From Treponema sp. (GTDB lineage: Bacteria > Spirochaetota > Spirochaetia > Treponematales > Breznakiellaceae): 34,325 bases of DNA. Shown here piece after piece: positions 1-7,601 of the stretch. The notes under the pieces were generated by a model. It saw only the letters and a list, made by a program, of their open reading frames with translations. It ran no database searches and was not told the origin of the DNA. The stretch is taken from positions 1 to 34,325 of the forward strand of contig WQXQ01000012.1 in the NCBI GenBank assembly GCA_009784775.1. Reading direction: 5' to 3'. How positions within the stretch are numbered: the first letter of the stretch is position 1; each line of letters begins with the position of its first letter. Both the position numbers and the translations under genes were made by a program.

Positions 1-87
1 AAATGCAAATAATAGAATAAAGTATTATTATTACAAAAAATAATTTAGAATTCAGGTTAAATTTTAAATTATTTTTTATAATGATGA

Positions 88-1554
88 AAACTGAGTAAAA
101 GGAACTTTTTCTGCAACCTCAACGACCCTGAATATAACACCCGGCCTAATTTTGGGAGTGTTGCAAGCCAGTGGGGGTTGTGGGATACGATGGGAATACA
201 GGCTCCTGACGCCTGGGATATTACGATTGGTTCCAGAGAAGTACGCGTTGGTATTATTGACAGCGGGATAGCGCATCATCCCGACCTGATGGAGAACCTG
301 GTCAATGGCCTTGATTTCGTCAATGGCAATTTTTGGGTAACCAATGACGATACTCACGGTCATGGGACTGTGGTCGCAGGAGTCGTAGGCGCGGTGGGAA
401 ACAATGCCTTGGGAGTTACGGGTGTTTGCTGGAGCGTCAGCTTAGTCCCCTACCAAATTGTTGAACATATACAACTACCAGTACCACCATACAATGTTTG
501 GGTTTGGAGGACAGATGCTACAATAAGCGCTTTATCTGCGGCTACAAGCAGCCTTACTCCTATTGTAAATTATAGTGCCGGCTCATATGGCGTTGCTATT
601 CCTGGTTTGGAACAGGCAATTATGCAATACCCGGGACTTTTTGTGTGTGGCGCGGGAAACAGAGAAAATGATAATGACATAGATCCTGTTTACCCTGCTA
701 ATTACCGGCTTCCCAATCTTATCTCGGTGGGTGCGATAAAACCAGATGGTACCATACCAACCGCTGCCGATTGGGGTTATTCTCAAGGGTATCCTGGTGG
801 TTCTTGTTACGGTGCGACGACGGTCGACATTTTTGCTCCGGGACACTTTATTTGGACTACCTATATTTCCTATTTTGGTGATTTTGAGTATGCGCCTCTG
901 AACGGTACCTCCATGGCTGCTCCTTTTGTTGCGGGAGTTGCAGCACTGATAAAGTCGCTCCACCCGGAAATAACAACTGAGGGATTAAGGATTGCCATTC
1001 TGGGTAGTGTTGATATTCTGCCGCAGTTAGTCGGTAAATGCGTTACATGGGGGAAGCTGAACGCTTATAAAGCGGTGACCCATGTTCCGATTATCGGGTC
1101 AATGGATATTGTGTTTGACGGCACAGGATTAGAGACAGTACAGGGTGTACCAATAGATACGATAACTGTCGGCAGATTCCATCTTTTTTCCAGCGGAACA
1201 TGGACTGTTGTCGAAAGGGGAATTTTTTCAACTCCGATAGCTAATTATAATCCATTACTATACACTGAATCTTTCGCGGGCGTTTCTCTTTCCTCTGGAA
1301 ACGAAATAGCAACGTATATGGCTCAAATAGGTATTACTTCTATAGATGCTACGTTTGTTTTTTGTTTCCCTGCTTCAAATACTACTTATGGAATGAACCG
1401 TTGGAGAAAACCGTTTGATATGGTTATTAATAGTTCCGGAGTAGCTACGATAGATTACTCTGGCCAATATTATTTTCCACGCCATGTTCTTCTTGCCAGC
1501 GATGAGATAAAAGTCAGAGCTTATACTCTTATTGGAAGTTTATGGGATTGGTAA
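88..1554 (+). CDS. Subtilisin-like serine protease (S8), apparently lacking its N-terminus
   Basis: This is a subtilase (peptidase family S8) expected to cut proteins outside the cytoplasm. Counting from the TTG at 178, the catalytic triad is visible: Asp28 in IIDSGI, His62 in HGHGTVVAG and Ser245 in NGTSMAAP, with the oxyanion Asn161 in GAGN. In-frame sequence upstream of 178 (NDPEY...QWGLW) matches the usual start of mature subtilase domains, so coding reaches back to about 115. Three consecutive in-frame stops (TAA TGA TGA, 79-87) end the frame there. No ATG and no signal peptide or propeptide are visible; CTG at 91 and TTG at 178 are the only candidate starts. After the catalytic domain (to about residue 300) lie some 155 residues I do not recognise. 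It may be a 5'-truncated gene or a remnant. The family call is firm; the start and functionality are not. Confidence 0.8.
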   Translation, partial: KLSKRNFFCNLNDPEYNTRPNFGSVASQWGLWDTMGIQAPDAWDITIGSREVRVGIIDSGIAHHPDLMENLVNGLDFVNGNFWVTNDDTHGHGTVVAGVVGAVGNNALGVTGVCWSVSLVPYQIVEHIQLPVPPYNVWVWRTDATISALSAATSSLTPIVNYSAGSYGVAIPGLEQAIMQYPGLFVCGAGNRENDNDIDPVYPANYRLPNLISVGAIKPDGTIPTAADWGYSQGYPGGSCYGATTVDIFAPGHFIWTTYISYFGDFEYAPLNGTSMAAPFVAGVAALIKSLHPEITTEGLRIAILGSVDILPQLVGKCVTWGKLNAYKAVTHVPIIGSMDIVFDGTGLETVQGVPIDTITVGRFHLFSSGTWTVVERGIFSTPIANYNPLLYTESFAGVSLSSGNEIATYMAQIGITSIDATFVFCFPASNTTYGMNRWRKPFDMVINSSGVATIDYSGQYYFPRHVLLASDEIKVRAYTLIGSLWDW

Positions 1555-1584
1555 AATTGTAATTTTCCCTAAACACCGCTTTTA

Positions 1585-1610
1585 GCCGTCTTTCTGGGCG
1601 GCTTTTTTTT
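1585..1610 (+). terminator. Rho-independent terminator after the S8 protease
   Basis: A 6-bp stem (GCCGTC with GGCGGC, one G-T pair) and a short loop are followed by eight T. It lies 30 bases past the protease stop. Its T tract ends on the stop codon of the convergent TPR/SPOR gene, so the two transcription units meet here. Confidence 0.8.
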
Positions 1611-2617
1611 CAGTTGTTCTTTACCGGGAATGAATCAAAGCCGGCTTTTTTTAACTCCTGAATGGTTTTGTTTTGATCCTGTCCGGGAATGACTATGACC
1701 ACCCAATGGGGCGCGCCATTAACGGTTCGGGGGGATACCGAGGCTGAGAAACCGGCTTTTTGTATCGCTTCCGCCTGACCGCGGGCATTGGCTTCCCTGC
1801 TGAACAATCCAGTCTGCAGAACAACAGCGGGAGCGGCAACAACGGCACTGGGAGCCGGAGCTGGCGGCGGCGGTGGCGGTGGCGGCGGTGGCGGCGGCAA
1901 CGGTGACGGTGATGGTGACGGCGGCGGCGCGCTGGAAACTTCTCCGGGGAAAAGCAGCCAGAGGGGGCTTTGCACTGCGCTGATGGATGCTGCGGATTGA
2001 TCTTTTTGAGAGCCGGCAACACGGGCTTCGGGGCTTTGGGGAAATTCATGCAGCAAGCGAGCTTTCCACGATTCGGCGCTGCGGGCGGCGGCGGGATTCC
2101 CTGCCATAATTTGCCAAAGGGAATAGTATATCAGGGGATGCAGAAGGGCAAATTCAGCATTTCCGGCAAGAGCGGTAAGGGCGGTAACATCGGCGGCACC
2201 GGAAATGCGCACTTTGAGGAAGGCATCCAGATAACGGGCCTGAAGCATGGATGGCCCCTGTACACCCGAAGCAAGCAGCGGGTGAAGGGTCAATGCGGCT
2301 TTTTCCCATTCGCCCAGGGCAACAAGGCAGTAGGCGCCGGCTATCAGGGAAGTAACATCCCGGGGATTTGCCGCAGCCGCATCAAGCCAGTTGACGGCCG
2401 CATCCGCAAGGTTGCCGGAAAGCTGCCGCAGGCGGGCCAGACGTACCAGAGTATCATACCGCTCGGCAAGGGAAATGGCAGCAAAGGACAATTTTTGTTC
2501 AAGATTCCGGATTTCCCTGCCTAGTTGTTCAGGAGGACCGACAGTCTGGGCATATACGATGCTGCCCCAGAAAAAGAACAGCGCCAATCCGGCAAGGCTG
2601 CGTTTAGTCAATCCCAT
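1610..2617 (-). CDS. TPR-like periplasmic protein with C-terminal SPOR domain
   Basis: This is an exported protein of 335 residues from the preferred ATG at 2617. It has a signal peptide (MGLTKRSLAGLALFFFWG...VYAQ), an alanine-rich helical region resembling tetratricopeptide repeats (about residues 25-200), a Pro/Ser-rich linker including twelve consecutive prolines, and a C-terminal SPOR domain (about the last 70 residues, starting at VVLQTGLFSREANARGQ). SPOR domains bind denuded peptidoglycan strands at division sites, so a cell-wall or division role is inferred. A frame-extending ATG at 2656 would put 13 residues ahead of the signal peptide and is less likely. The start overlaps the end of the LapA-like gene by 14 bases, so it is the last gene of the thiN operon and probably translationally coupled. 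Confidence 0.75.
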   Translation of the reverse strand: MGLTKRSLAGLALFFFWGSIVYAQTVGPPEQLGREIRNLEQKLSFAAISLAERYDTLVRLARLRQLSGNLADAAVNWLDAAAANPRDVTSLIAGAYCLVALGEWEKAALTLHPLLASGVQGPSMLQARYLDAFLKVRISGAADVTALTALAGNAEFALLHPLIYYSLWQIMAGNPAAARSAESWKARLLHEFPQSPEARVAGSQKDQSAASISAVQSPLWLLFPGEVSSAPPPSPSPSPLPPPPPPPPPPPPAPAPSAVVAAPAVVLQTGLFSREANARGQAEAIQKAGFSASVSPRTVNGAPHWVVIVIPGQDQNKTIQELKKAGFDSFPVKNN

Positions 2618-2918
2618 AAATTCTGGTGTCGGTAAGGTTATCCATCGGCCTGTCATGAGCGTCTTGTGTGTCTGGCGCTTTTCCCAACAATCCCTTCTCC
2701 GGAATGTTTTTTATTTTCTTCCGTGATTTGCTGCTAAAAATAAAGGGGATCGTGCAGAGTATCCCTATCATAAACGAGACAAATACCGTCAGAAATACCG
2801 GAACATCTTCCCGCTGAAAAAAGATAAAATGAATGTTGCATTTGTTTCCCAGGTTGCAGATAATAAACACCAGAAAAATCGCAAACAGAATGATAAACTG
2901 TATTAATCGCCAGGGCAT
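2604..2918 (-). CDS. Small LapA-domain-like inner-membrane protein
   Basis: This 104-residue protein has two hydrophobic segments (about residues 5-22 and 40-63) separated by a short stretch NKCNIHFIFFQREDVPVF, followed by a basic/polar cytoplasmic tail. The pattern of two helices around an N-x-x-x-x-x-F-F segment resembles LapA/DUF1049 proteins, which in E. coli take part in lipopolysaccharide assembly. Treponemes lack classical LPS, so that role should not be transferred. The ATG overlaps the miaB stop by 16 bases and the 3' end overlaps the SPOR-protein start, so its expression depends on the operon. If miaB translation ended at the internal TGA, polarity could reduce this gene too. The family call is tentative. 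Confidence 0.6.
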   Translation of the reverse strand: MPWRLIQFIILFAIFLVFIICNLGNKCNIHFIFFQREDVPVFLTVFVSFMIGILCTIPFIFSSKSRKKIKNIPEKGLLGKAPDTQDAHDRPMDNLTDTRIYGID

Positions 2919-4270
2919 AACCGGGCCTCCTTTGCGCGAAAAGTATTTCCCCGTAAACCTGAAAGGGTGATTTCGGCAAAAGAACCGATCATGGAAACCG
3001 GGCCGGGGGCAACGGCCATCTCATCCCTTTCAGTACGCATTACTAATTCATCGGCATTTTTTCGGGAAATTCCTTCAATTAATGCTATTTCCCGCACGCC
3101 AATTCTCGCTTTAAGCAATTCCCTGGTATGCTTTTTCTGCAGGCTGATAACCCGGGAAAGCCGCTCCCGTTTGACTTCCTCACTGATTCTGCCCGGCAGG
3201 TCGTAGGCGGCAGTCCCCTCCCGTGGGTTAAAATGGTACATATAGGAGTACAAAAAGCGCACTTCTTCCATAAGTGCCAGTGTTTGCGCCACATCTTCCT
3301 CGGTTTCGCCGGGGAAACCCACCAAAATGTCGGTGGAAAGACTTATTTCCGGCATGGCGCTGCGTATTTCACGAACCAGAGCAAGGTACTGTTCGCGAGT
3401 ATAACCCCGGTTCATTGCGGAAAGAATTCGGTTTGAACCATGCTGGACTCAAAGATGCAGGTGGCGGCAGCATACCGGGCTTTCGGCCATTGCCTGTATC
3501 GTTTCCGGCGAAAAATCCTTGGGGTTTGCGGAAAGGAACCGCAGCCACCGGATACCGCTTTTTGCCGCTTCGGCGGCGGCCAAACGCAGCAAGCCGGCAA
3601 AATGCAGCTCATTGTTGTTCCAGTTATAGCTGTTGACATTTTGTCCCAAAAGGGTAATTTCCCGCACCCCGCGTTCGCCAACCAGCCGGATCTCTTCGGC
3701 TATCAACTGCGGGTCTCGCGAGACTTCCCTGCCCCGCACATAAGGAACAATGCAGTATGAACAAAAATTATTGCAGCCGTGCATGATGGGGATAAAACTG
3801 CGGAACTGCCCTTCCTCAAGATGAGACGATGAAAACGCAAATTGCGGTAATTCAGTGGGGAGTAGGGAGTGGGGAGTAGGGAGTGGGGAAGACGAACTAT
3901 TAAAACTTTTTTCAACAGCCTCAAGAATCAGAGGAAAAACAGAGCGGCTGGAGGTGCCCATTACATAATCTACAGCAGGGTATTTTTGTTTGAGGGTTTC
4001 TCCCATGCGTTGAGCCATGCAGCCTGCTACTACCAACGCAAAACGCTCCCCTTTGGCAAGGCGTTTTTTTTTGAGGCTTGCATACAAGGCAATGCGGCCC
4101 AGCACCCGCTGTTCCGCCGTTAACCGTACCGAGCAGGTATTGAGCAATACCAGATCGGCGCTTTCACCGTTAGGCGCAACTGTCCACCCGCGCTCACGGC
4201 ACACCAAAGTCAGGGCTGCCGATTCGGCATTGTTCATCTGACAACCATAGGTTTCAAAAAAATACGTCAC
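2903..4270 (-). CDS. miaB: tRNA-2-methylthio-N6-dimethylallyladenosine synthase MiaB, with in-frame TGA at codon 274
   Basis: MiaB is a radical-SAM methylthiotransferase that modifies i6A37 of tRNAs reading UNN codons. The N-terminal cluster cysteines lie in ETYGCQMN, NTCSVR and VAGCMAQ. The radical-SAM CxxxCxxC is in GCNNFCSYCIVPYVRG. A C-terminal TRAM-like region follows. The frame is interrupted once, by TGA at 3451-3449, exactly where the family has the Pro (sometimes Ser) of HLPVQSGS. The sequence reads HLHL-stop-VQHGSNRILSAMNRGY in the same frame, so there is no frameshift, and the next 182 codons are intact and family-like. Full length would be 455 residues, normal for MiaB. GTG at 4270 is preferred because VTYFFETYGC is the usual start; TTG at 4315 would overlap the preceding gene. 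It could be a selenoprotein, a readthrough gene, a fresh pseudogene or an error. Confidence 0.8.
3854..3888. repeat. 2.5 copies of a 14-bp tandem repeat inside miaB
   Basis: The unit AGTGGGGAGTAGGG occurs twice at 3854-3881, followed by half a unit to 3888. It encodes the low-complexity linker SSSPLPTPHSLLPTELP between the N-terminal and radical-SAM domains of MiaB. The unit is not a multiple of three, so a change of one copy would shift the frame. Confidence 0.85.
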
Positions 4271-4292
4271 AGGAATTGAACCTTGTTGTATG

Positions 4293-4667
4293 CTAACGCC
4301 GTTTACTCTGGGCAATAAAATAGAGGATGAGGTGTTTTACGCCCAGAACCAAAAAACCGATAGTGGCAATACTGAGCAAAGACCCCATTACTACCGTGAG
4401 TACCTTGAAGGGAGTTTTTGAAAACATAACGATTACGCCCACTGCGGTTAAAAGCGCGCCTGTTTTTTTATTGTTGGGATTATTGGCCAAAAGCCAGCCC
4501 AAACCCACCGCGCAAACAAGCAGACCGATAACGCCTGCAATAATCCATTGCCGGGCAATAACCTGAACGGCCGCCAGAAGTAAACCGCCCACAAGATAAA
4601 AAAGCGCAGTATTGCGAAGTCTGGTCAGCGTTTCTGTTGATGGATAGTTACTTTCAAAATCACTCAT
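4293..4667 (-). CDS. Small multi-pass membrane protein of unknown function
   Basis: From the ATG at 4667 (MSDFESNYPSTETL...) the protein has 124 residues, with a short polar N-terminus and about four hydrophobic helices (roughly residues 20-37, 40-60, 70-87 and 92-117), ending in a basic tail SKRR. I do not recognise the family. A further upstream TTG is possible but would overlap folD more. The ATG lies inside the folD stop (ATGAGTGA, 8-base overlap), showing translational coupling, and miaB follows after 22 bases if it starts at GTG 4270. Being embedded between folD and miaB says nothing specific about its role. Confidence 0.65.
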   Translation of the reverse strand: MSDFESNYPSTETLTRLRNTALFYLVGGLLLAAVQVIARQWIIAGVIGLLVCAVGLGWLLANNPNNKKTGALLTAVGVIVMFSKTPFKVLTVVMGSLLSIATIGFLVLGVKHLILYFIAQSKRR

Positions 4668-5532
4668 ATTGTACCTCCGCAGCTTGCATAACATTTTGCA
4701 GCAGCATGGCGATAGTCATGGGGCCAACGCCGCCCGGCACCGGCGTGATAAAGCCTGCCTTTTCTTTTACCGACTCAAAGTCCACATCACCGCACAGCCG
4801 GTACCCTTTTGCTTTTGTCAGGTCGGGCACCCGATTTACGCCAACATCTATCACCACAACACCGGGCTGTATCATCTCTGCCTTGATCAATCCCGGAGAC
4901 CCGGCGGCGGCTATTACAATATCGGCCTGCAGGGTGTGACGGGCAAGGTCTTTTGTGCCGGTATGGCAGACCGTTACCGTGGCATTGACATCGCGGCGGG
5001 CAAGCAAATTCGCCAAAGGCTTTCCCACGATATTTGATCTGCCAATCACTACCGCGTGCGCACCGGAAAGGGGTATCCGCAGCTTCCGCAGCAGCACCAG
5101 CACTCCGTGGGGCGTACAGGGAAGAAAGCCCGGCCTGCCCAGCACCATATTTCCCACCGAAACCGGATGGAAGCCGTCTACATCTTTTGCCGGATCCATG
5201 GCAGTAATAACCCTGTCCTCGTTAATATGTTTGGGCAGGGGAAGCTGAATCAGAATGCCGTGAACGGCAGTATCACTATTGAGTGCCGCAATCAGGGAGA
5301 GCAGTTCCGCCTCGGTGGTTGCTGCCGGAAGCCGTATATCCCGGCTTTCCATGCCGGCTTCGGCAAGGGCTTTTTCCTTGGCCGTCACGTAGGAAAGACT
5401 TGCCGGATCCTCGCCCGCCAAAACCACCGCAAGGCACGGCGTAACGCCTTGTACCTTTAGCGCCGCCGCCCGCTGTTGTACCTCTTCCCGAATTTGGAGA
5501 CCGATTGTTTTGCCGTCAATAATTATCGCCAT
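4660..5532 (-). CDS. folD: Bifunctional methylenetetrahydrofolate dehydrogenase / methenyltetrahydrofolate cyclohydrolase FolD
   Basis: FolD interconverts 5,10-methylene-, 5,10-methenyl- and 10-formyl-tetrahydrofolate in the cytoplasm, feeding purine synthesis and initiator-tRNA formylation. In acetogenic treponemes it would also serve the Wood-Ljungdahl methyl branch. At 290 residues it is full length. Visible signatures are SYVTAKEKA with the catalytic Lys, ILIQLPLPKHI, KDVDGFHP, FLPCTPHGV, the nucleotide-binding GRSNIVGKP and the C-terminal TPVPGGVGPMT. The start ATG at 5532 overlaps the thiN stop by 17 bases and its own stop overlaps the following membrane-protein start. Confidence 0.95.
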   Translation of the reverse strand: MAIIIDGKTIGLQIREEVQQRAAALKVQGVTPCLAVVLAGEDPASLSYVTAKEKALAEAGMESRDIRLPAATTEAELLSLIAALNSDTAVHGILIQLPLPKHINEDRVITAMDPAKDVDGFHPVSVGNMVLGRPGFLPCTPHGVLVLLRKLRIPLSGAHAVVIGRSNIVGKPLANLLARRDVNATVTVCHTGTKDLARHTLQADIVIAAAGSPGLIKAEMIQPGVVVIDVGVNRVPDLTKAKGYRLCGDVDFESVKEKAGFITPVPGGVGPMTIAMLLQNVMQAAEVQYE

Positions 5533-6178
5533 GCTCCTCCAATACTACCATAAAACGCCCTTGTGCGGCGCTTATGGTAATGGTATTTTCAACCGCAACA
5601 TTGCTGAGCCCGTACAGCCCCCGCTCCCAGTACACATTGTCCAGGGGCCATTGCAAGCCCCGGCTTTCCGCTTTCCAGGGCCCCCCGCCCAATACAAACA
5701 CCGATACGGTATAACCTGGTGTACGGTTTACCGACAAGCAATTATTGGCCGCGCTGTCTATACAGTATATATCTTCAGCAGCGGTGATCCAACGGCAGGG
5801 AAACGATTCCCGCTCAAACAAATCACGAATGCCAAAGAGATGATCGAGTCTGCCGCCCCCGCCGCCCGCAATCCAGGTTTCGCCGCAGCCTTTTTCCCAC
5901 AGCAGGGCAAGGGCCAACTCGGTATCACTGTGATCCTTTTGCCCGGCATAACGAATAATCCGTTCTGCGGGATAGGCACGCAGGCGGCTTTCATCGCCCA
6001 GAGAATCCATGTCGCCGATGATCCAGTCCGGTGTAAGCCCTGCCGCTTCGGCAAGTATTAATCCGGAATCGGCGGCAACCAGCAGCGGCTTTTCCGCCAT
6101 GCCATTAACCATCCGCCCAAGTCTGTCCGGCTCCGGCCCTTCGCCGCCAGTAATCACAATACCAAGCTGTTTTCTCAT
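5516..6178 (-). CDS. thiN: Thiamine pyrophosphokinase
   Basis: The enzyme transfers pyrophosphate from ATP to thiamine, giving thiamine diphosphate. From ATG 6178 it has 220 residues, typical of the family. N-terminal motifs are LLVAADSGLILAEAAGLTPDWIIGDMDSL, with the acidic metal-binding DxDS, and QKDHSDTELAL; then GGGGGRLDHLFG. The C-terminal beta-rich thiamine-binding half follows from about residue 130. The start is chosen because coding similarity begins at MRKQLGIVITGGEG and a purine-rich AGAGAG lies just upstream; the open frame continues further 5' only as the shadow of the divergent CCA gene. It is the first gene of the operon, sharing a short divergent intergenic space with the CCA enzyme. 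No TPP riboswitch is seen. Confidence 0.9.
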   Translation of the reverse strand: MRKQLGIVITGGEGPEPDRLGRMVNGMAEKPLLVAADSGLILAEAAGLTPDWIIGDMDSLGDESRLRAYPAERIIRYAGQKDHSDTELALALLWEKGCGETWIAGGGGGRLDHLFGIRDLFERESFPCRWITAAEDIYCIDSAANNCLSVNRTPGYTVSVFVLGGGPWKAESRGLQWPLDNVYWERGLYGLSNVAVENTITISAAQGRFMVVLEEHGDNY

Positions 6179-6192
6179 TGCTCTCTTTTTAG

Positions 6193-6211
6193 TATACTGA
6201 GATTCAAGGAG
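6193..6211 (+). promoter_or_regulatory. Candidate -10 box and Shine-Dalgarno for the CCA enzyme
   Basis: The perfect palindrome AGTATACT (6191-6198) contains TATACT on the plus strand and its mirror on the minus strand. It could therefore act as a -10 box for both the CCA gene and thiN. No good -35 box is visible for either. AAGGAG at 6206-6211 is a strong ribosome-binding site, placing the CCA start near 6217-6221. Confidence 0.45.
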
Positions 6212-6218
6212 CAATACT

Positions 6219-7595
6219 ATCATATTCCTGACTATCCACCCCATACTCAAAGAAATTGCCGCGCTTTTTAACGCAAAGGGCAAAGAGCTCTGTCTGGTTG
6301 GCGGCGCGGTGCGGGATATGCTCCGGGGGAAAAAGGCACACGACTGGGACCTTGCCACCAATGCCACGCCCGAAGAAGTGGCCGCAATTTTCAAAAAAGC
6401 GTCGCCTGCTGGAAAGGTTATTCCCACCGGCATCAAACACGGAACGGTCACGGCATTATACCGGGGTCGGAATATGGAAATAACCACCTACCGGACCGAG
6501 GCGGATTATAGCGATGGGCGCAGGCCCGATCAAGTGCATTATACGATGAGCATTGAAGAAGACCTTTCCCGCCGCGATTTTACCATGAACGCTATTGCCC
6601 TGCGCCTTCCCAAAGGCGAAAAAGTTGATCCTTTTGGCGGGGCGGCTGACATAAAAGCCGGGATCATCCGCTGTGTGGGAGATCCGGCGGCGCGTTTTGC
6701 CGAAGACGGACTGCGCCCGCTGCGGGCTGTCCGTTTTGCCGCGCAGCTCACATACCGCATCGAGCCGGGAACCCTGGCCGCCATTCCCGGCGTTTTGGAA
6801 ACCAGCGCAAAGGTATCGGCGGAGCGGGTAAGGGACGAGATCGAAAAAATTATCGCGTCGGAAAAACCTTCCCGCGGTTTTTTGTGCATGGAAGAAACCG
6901 GACTGCTCAAGCTGTTCCTGCCGGAACTTGCCGCCTGCCGGGGCATCGATCAAAAAGGCTTTCACTGTTTTGACGTATTTGCACATTCATTGCTTGCCTG
7001 CGATTACGCCGCCGAAAAACAGTACCCGCAGGAGGTACGCGCCGCCGCTCTGTTACACGACATTGGCAAACCCATTACCCGCCAGCTTGATACAGACGGC
7101 ATATATACATTTTACCAGCACGAGGCCGAATCGGAAAAAATGACGCGAGCCATTCTTGAACGGCTTCGTTTCCCCAATGTCTTTACCGATTCGGTCTGTC
7201 ATTTGGTGAAAGAGCATATGTTCCATTACACAGATGATTGGGGCGATGCGGCAGTCCGCCGGTTTATTGTCCGCATTGGCGAGGAAAATCTTACCAACTT
7301 ATACCAGCTTCGTCTGGCCGACACCTACGCCACCGCCGGAAATACACCGCCCCCCAATGCGCTGCTGCCGCTTACGTACCGTGTCGAAAAAGCCCTGCAG
7401 GAAGGCCGCGCATTTACGCTTAAAGACCTTGCCATTTCCGGCAAAGACCTTATTGCGGCAGGCATGAAACCCGGCAAAACCCTTGGTATTATTCTGGACG
7501 AACTTCTGGAAACCGTTCTGGACGACCCCACCCAAAACACCCCCGAAACACTACTACAAATCGCCCAAAATATCCATGAGAAACGCAAGGATTAA
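6219..7595 (+). CDS. cca: CCA tRNA nucleotidyltransferase with HD domain; non-canonical start
   Basis: The enzyme adds or repairs the 3'-CCA end of tRNAs. Features in order are: the class II nucleotidyltransferase head LVGGAVRDMLRGKKAHDWDLAT with the catalytic acidic pair, RRDFTMNAIAL, the RNA-binding DPFGGAADIKAGIIRCVGDPAARFAEDGLRPLRAVRFAAQL, and an HD domain (HSLLACDYA...AALLHDIGKP). Length is about 458 residues. Family alignment requires the frame upstream of GTG 6309, which lies inside GGAVRD, but no ATG, GTG or TTG exists between 6200 and 6309. The strong AAGGAG at 6206-6211 is 7 bases before ATC at 6219 and 10 before ATA at 6222, so one of these is the probable initiator. E. coli pcnB, a relative, starts with AUU. 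The function is well supported; the exact start is not. Confidence 0.9.
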   Translation: MIFLTIHPILKEIAALFNAKGKELCLVGGAVRDMLRGKKAHDWDLATNATPEEVAAIFKKASPAGKVIPTGIKHGTVTALYRGRNMEITTYRTEADYSDGRRPDQVHYTMSIEEDLSRRDFTMNAIALRLPKGEKVDPFGGAADIKAGIIRCVGDPAARFAEDGLRPLRAVRFAAQLTYRIEPGTLAAIPGVLETSAKVSAERVRDEIEKIIASEKPSRGFLCMEETGLLKLFLPELAACRGIDQKGFHCFDVFAHSLLACDYAAEKQYPQEVRAAALLHDIGKPITRQLDTDGIYTFYQHEAESEKMTRAILERLRFPNVFTDSVCHLVKEHMFHYTDDWGDAAVRRFIVRIGEENLTNLYQLRLADTYATAGNTPPPNALLPLTYRVEKALQEGRAFTLKDLAISGKDLIAAGMKPGKTLGIILDELLETVLDDPTQNTPETLLQIAQNIHEKRKD

Positions 7596-7601
7596 TTCGC
7601 A

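Noticed and set aside
1855-1940. GGC-rich repeat tract as a functional DNA repeat
   Set aside because: It is the coding sequence of the Pro/Ser linker of the SPOR protein. The short plus-strand frames over it are shadows.
2903-4270. Frameshift in miaB
   Set aside because: The two halves are in the same frame (their offset is a multiple of three). Reading straight through the TGA gives a continuous MiaB, so only a stop codon, not an indel, separates them.
6309-6311. GTG 6309 as the start of the CCA enzyme
   Set aside because: It lies within the catalytic GGAVRD motif and would delete the nucleotide-binding head. Coding similarity and a strong Shine-Dalgarno lie upstream.
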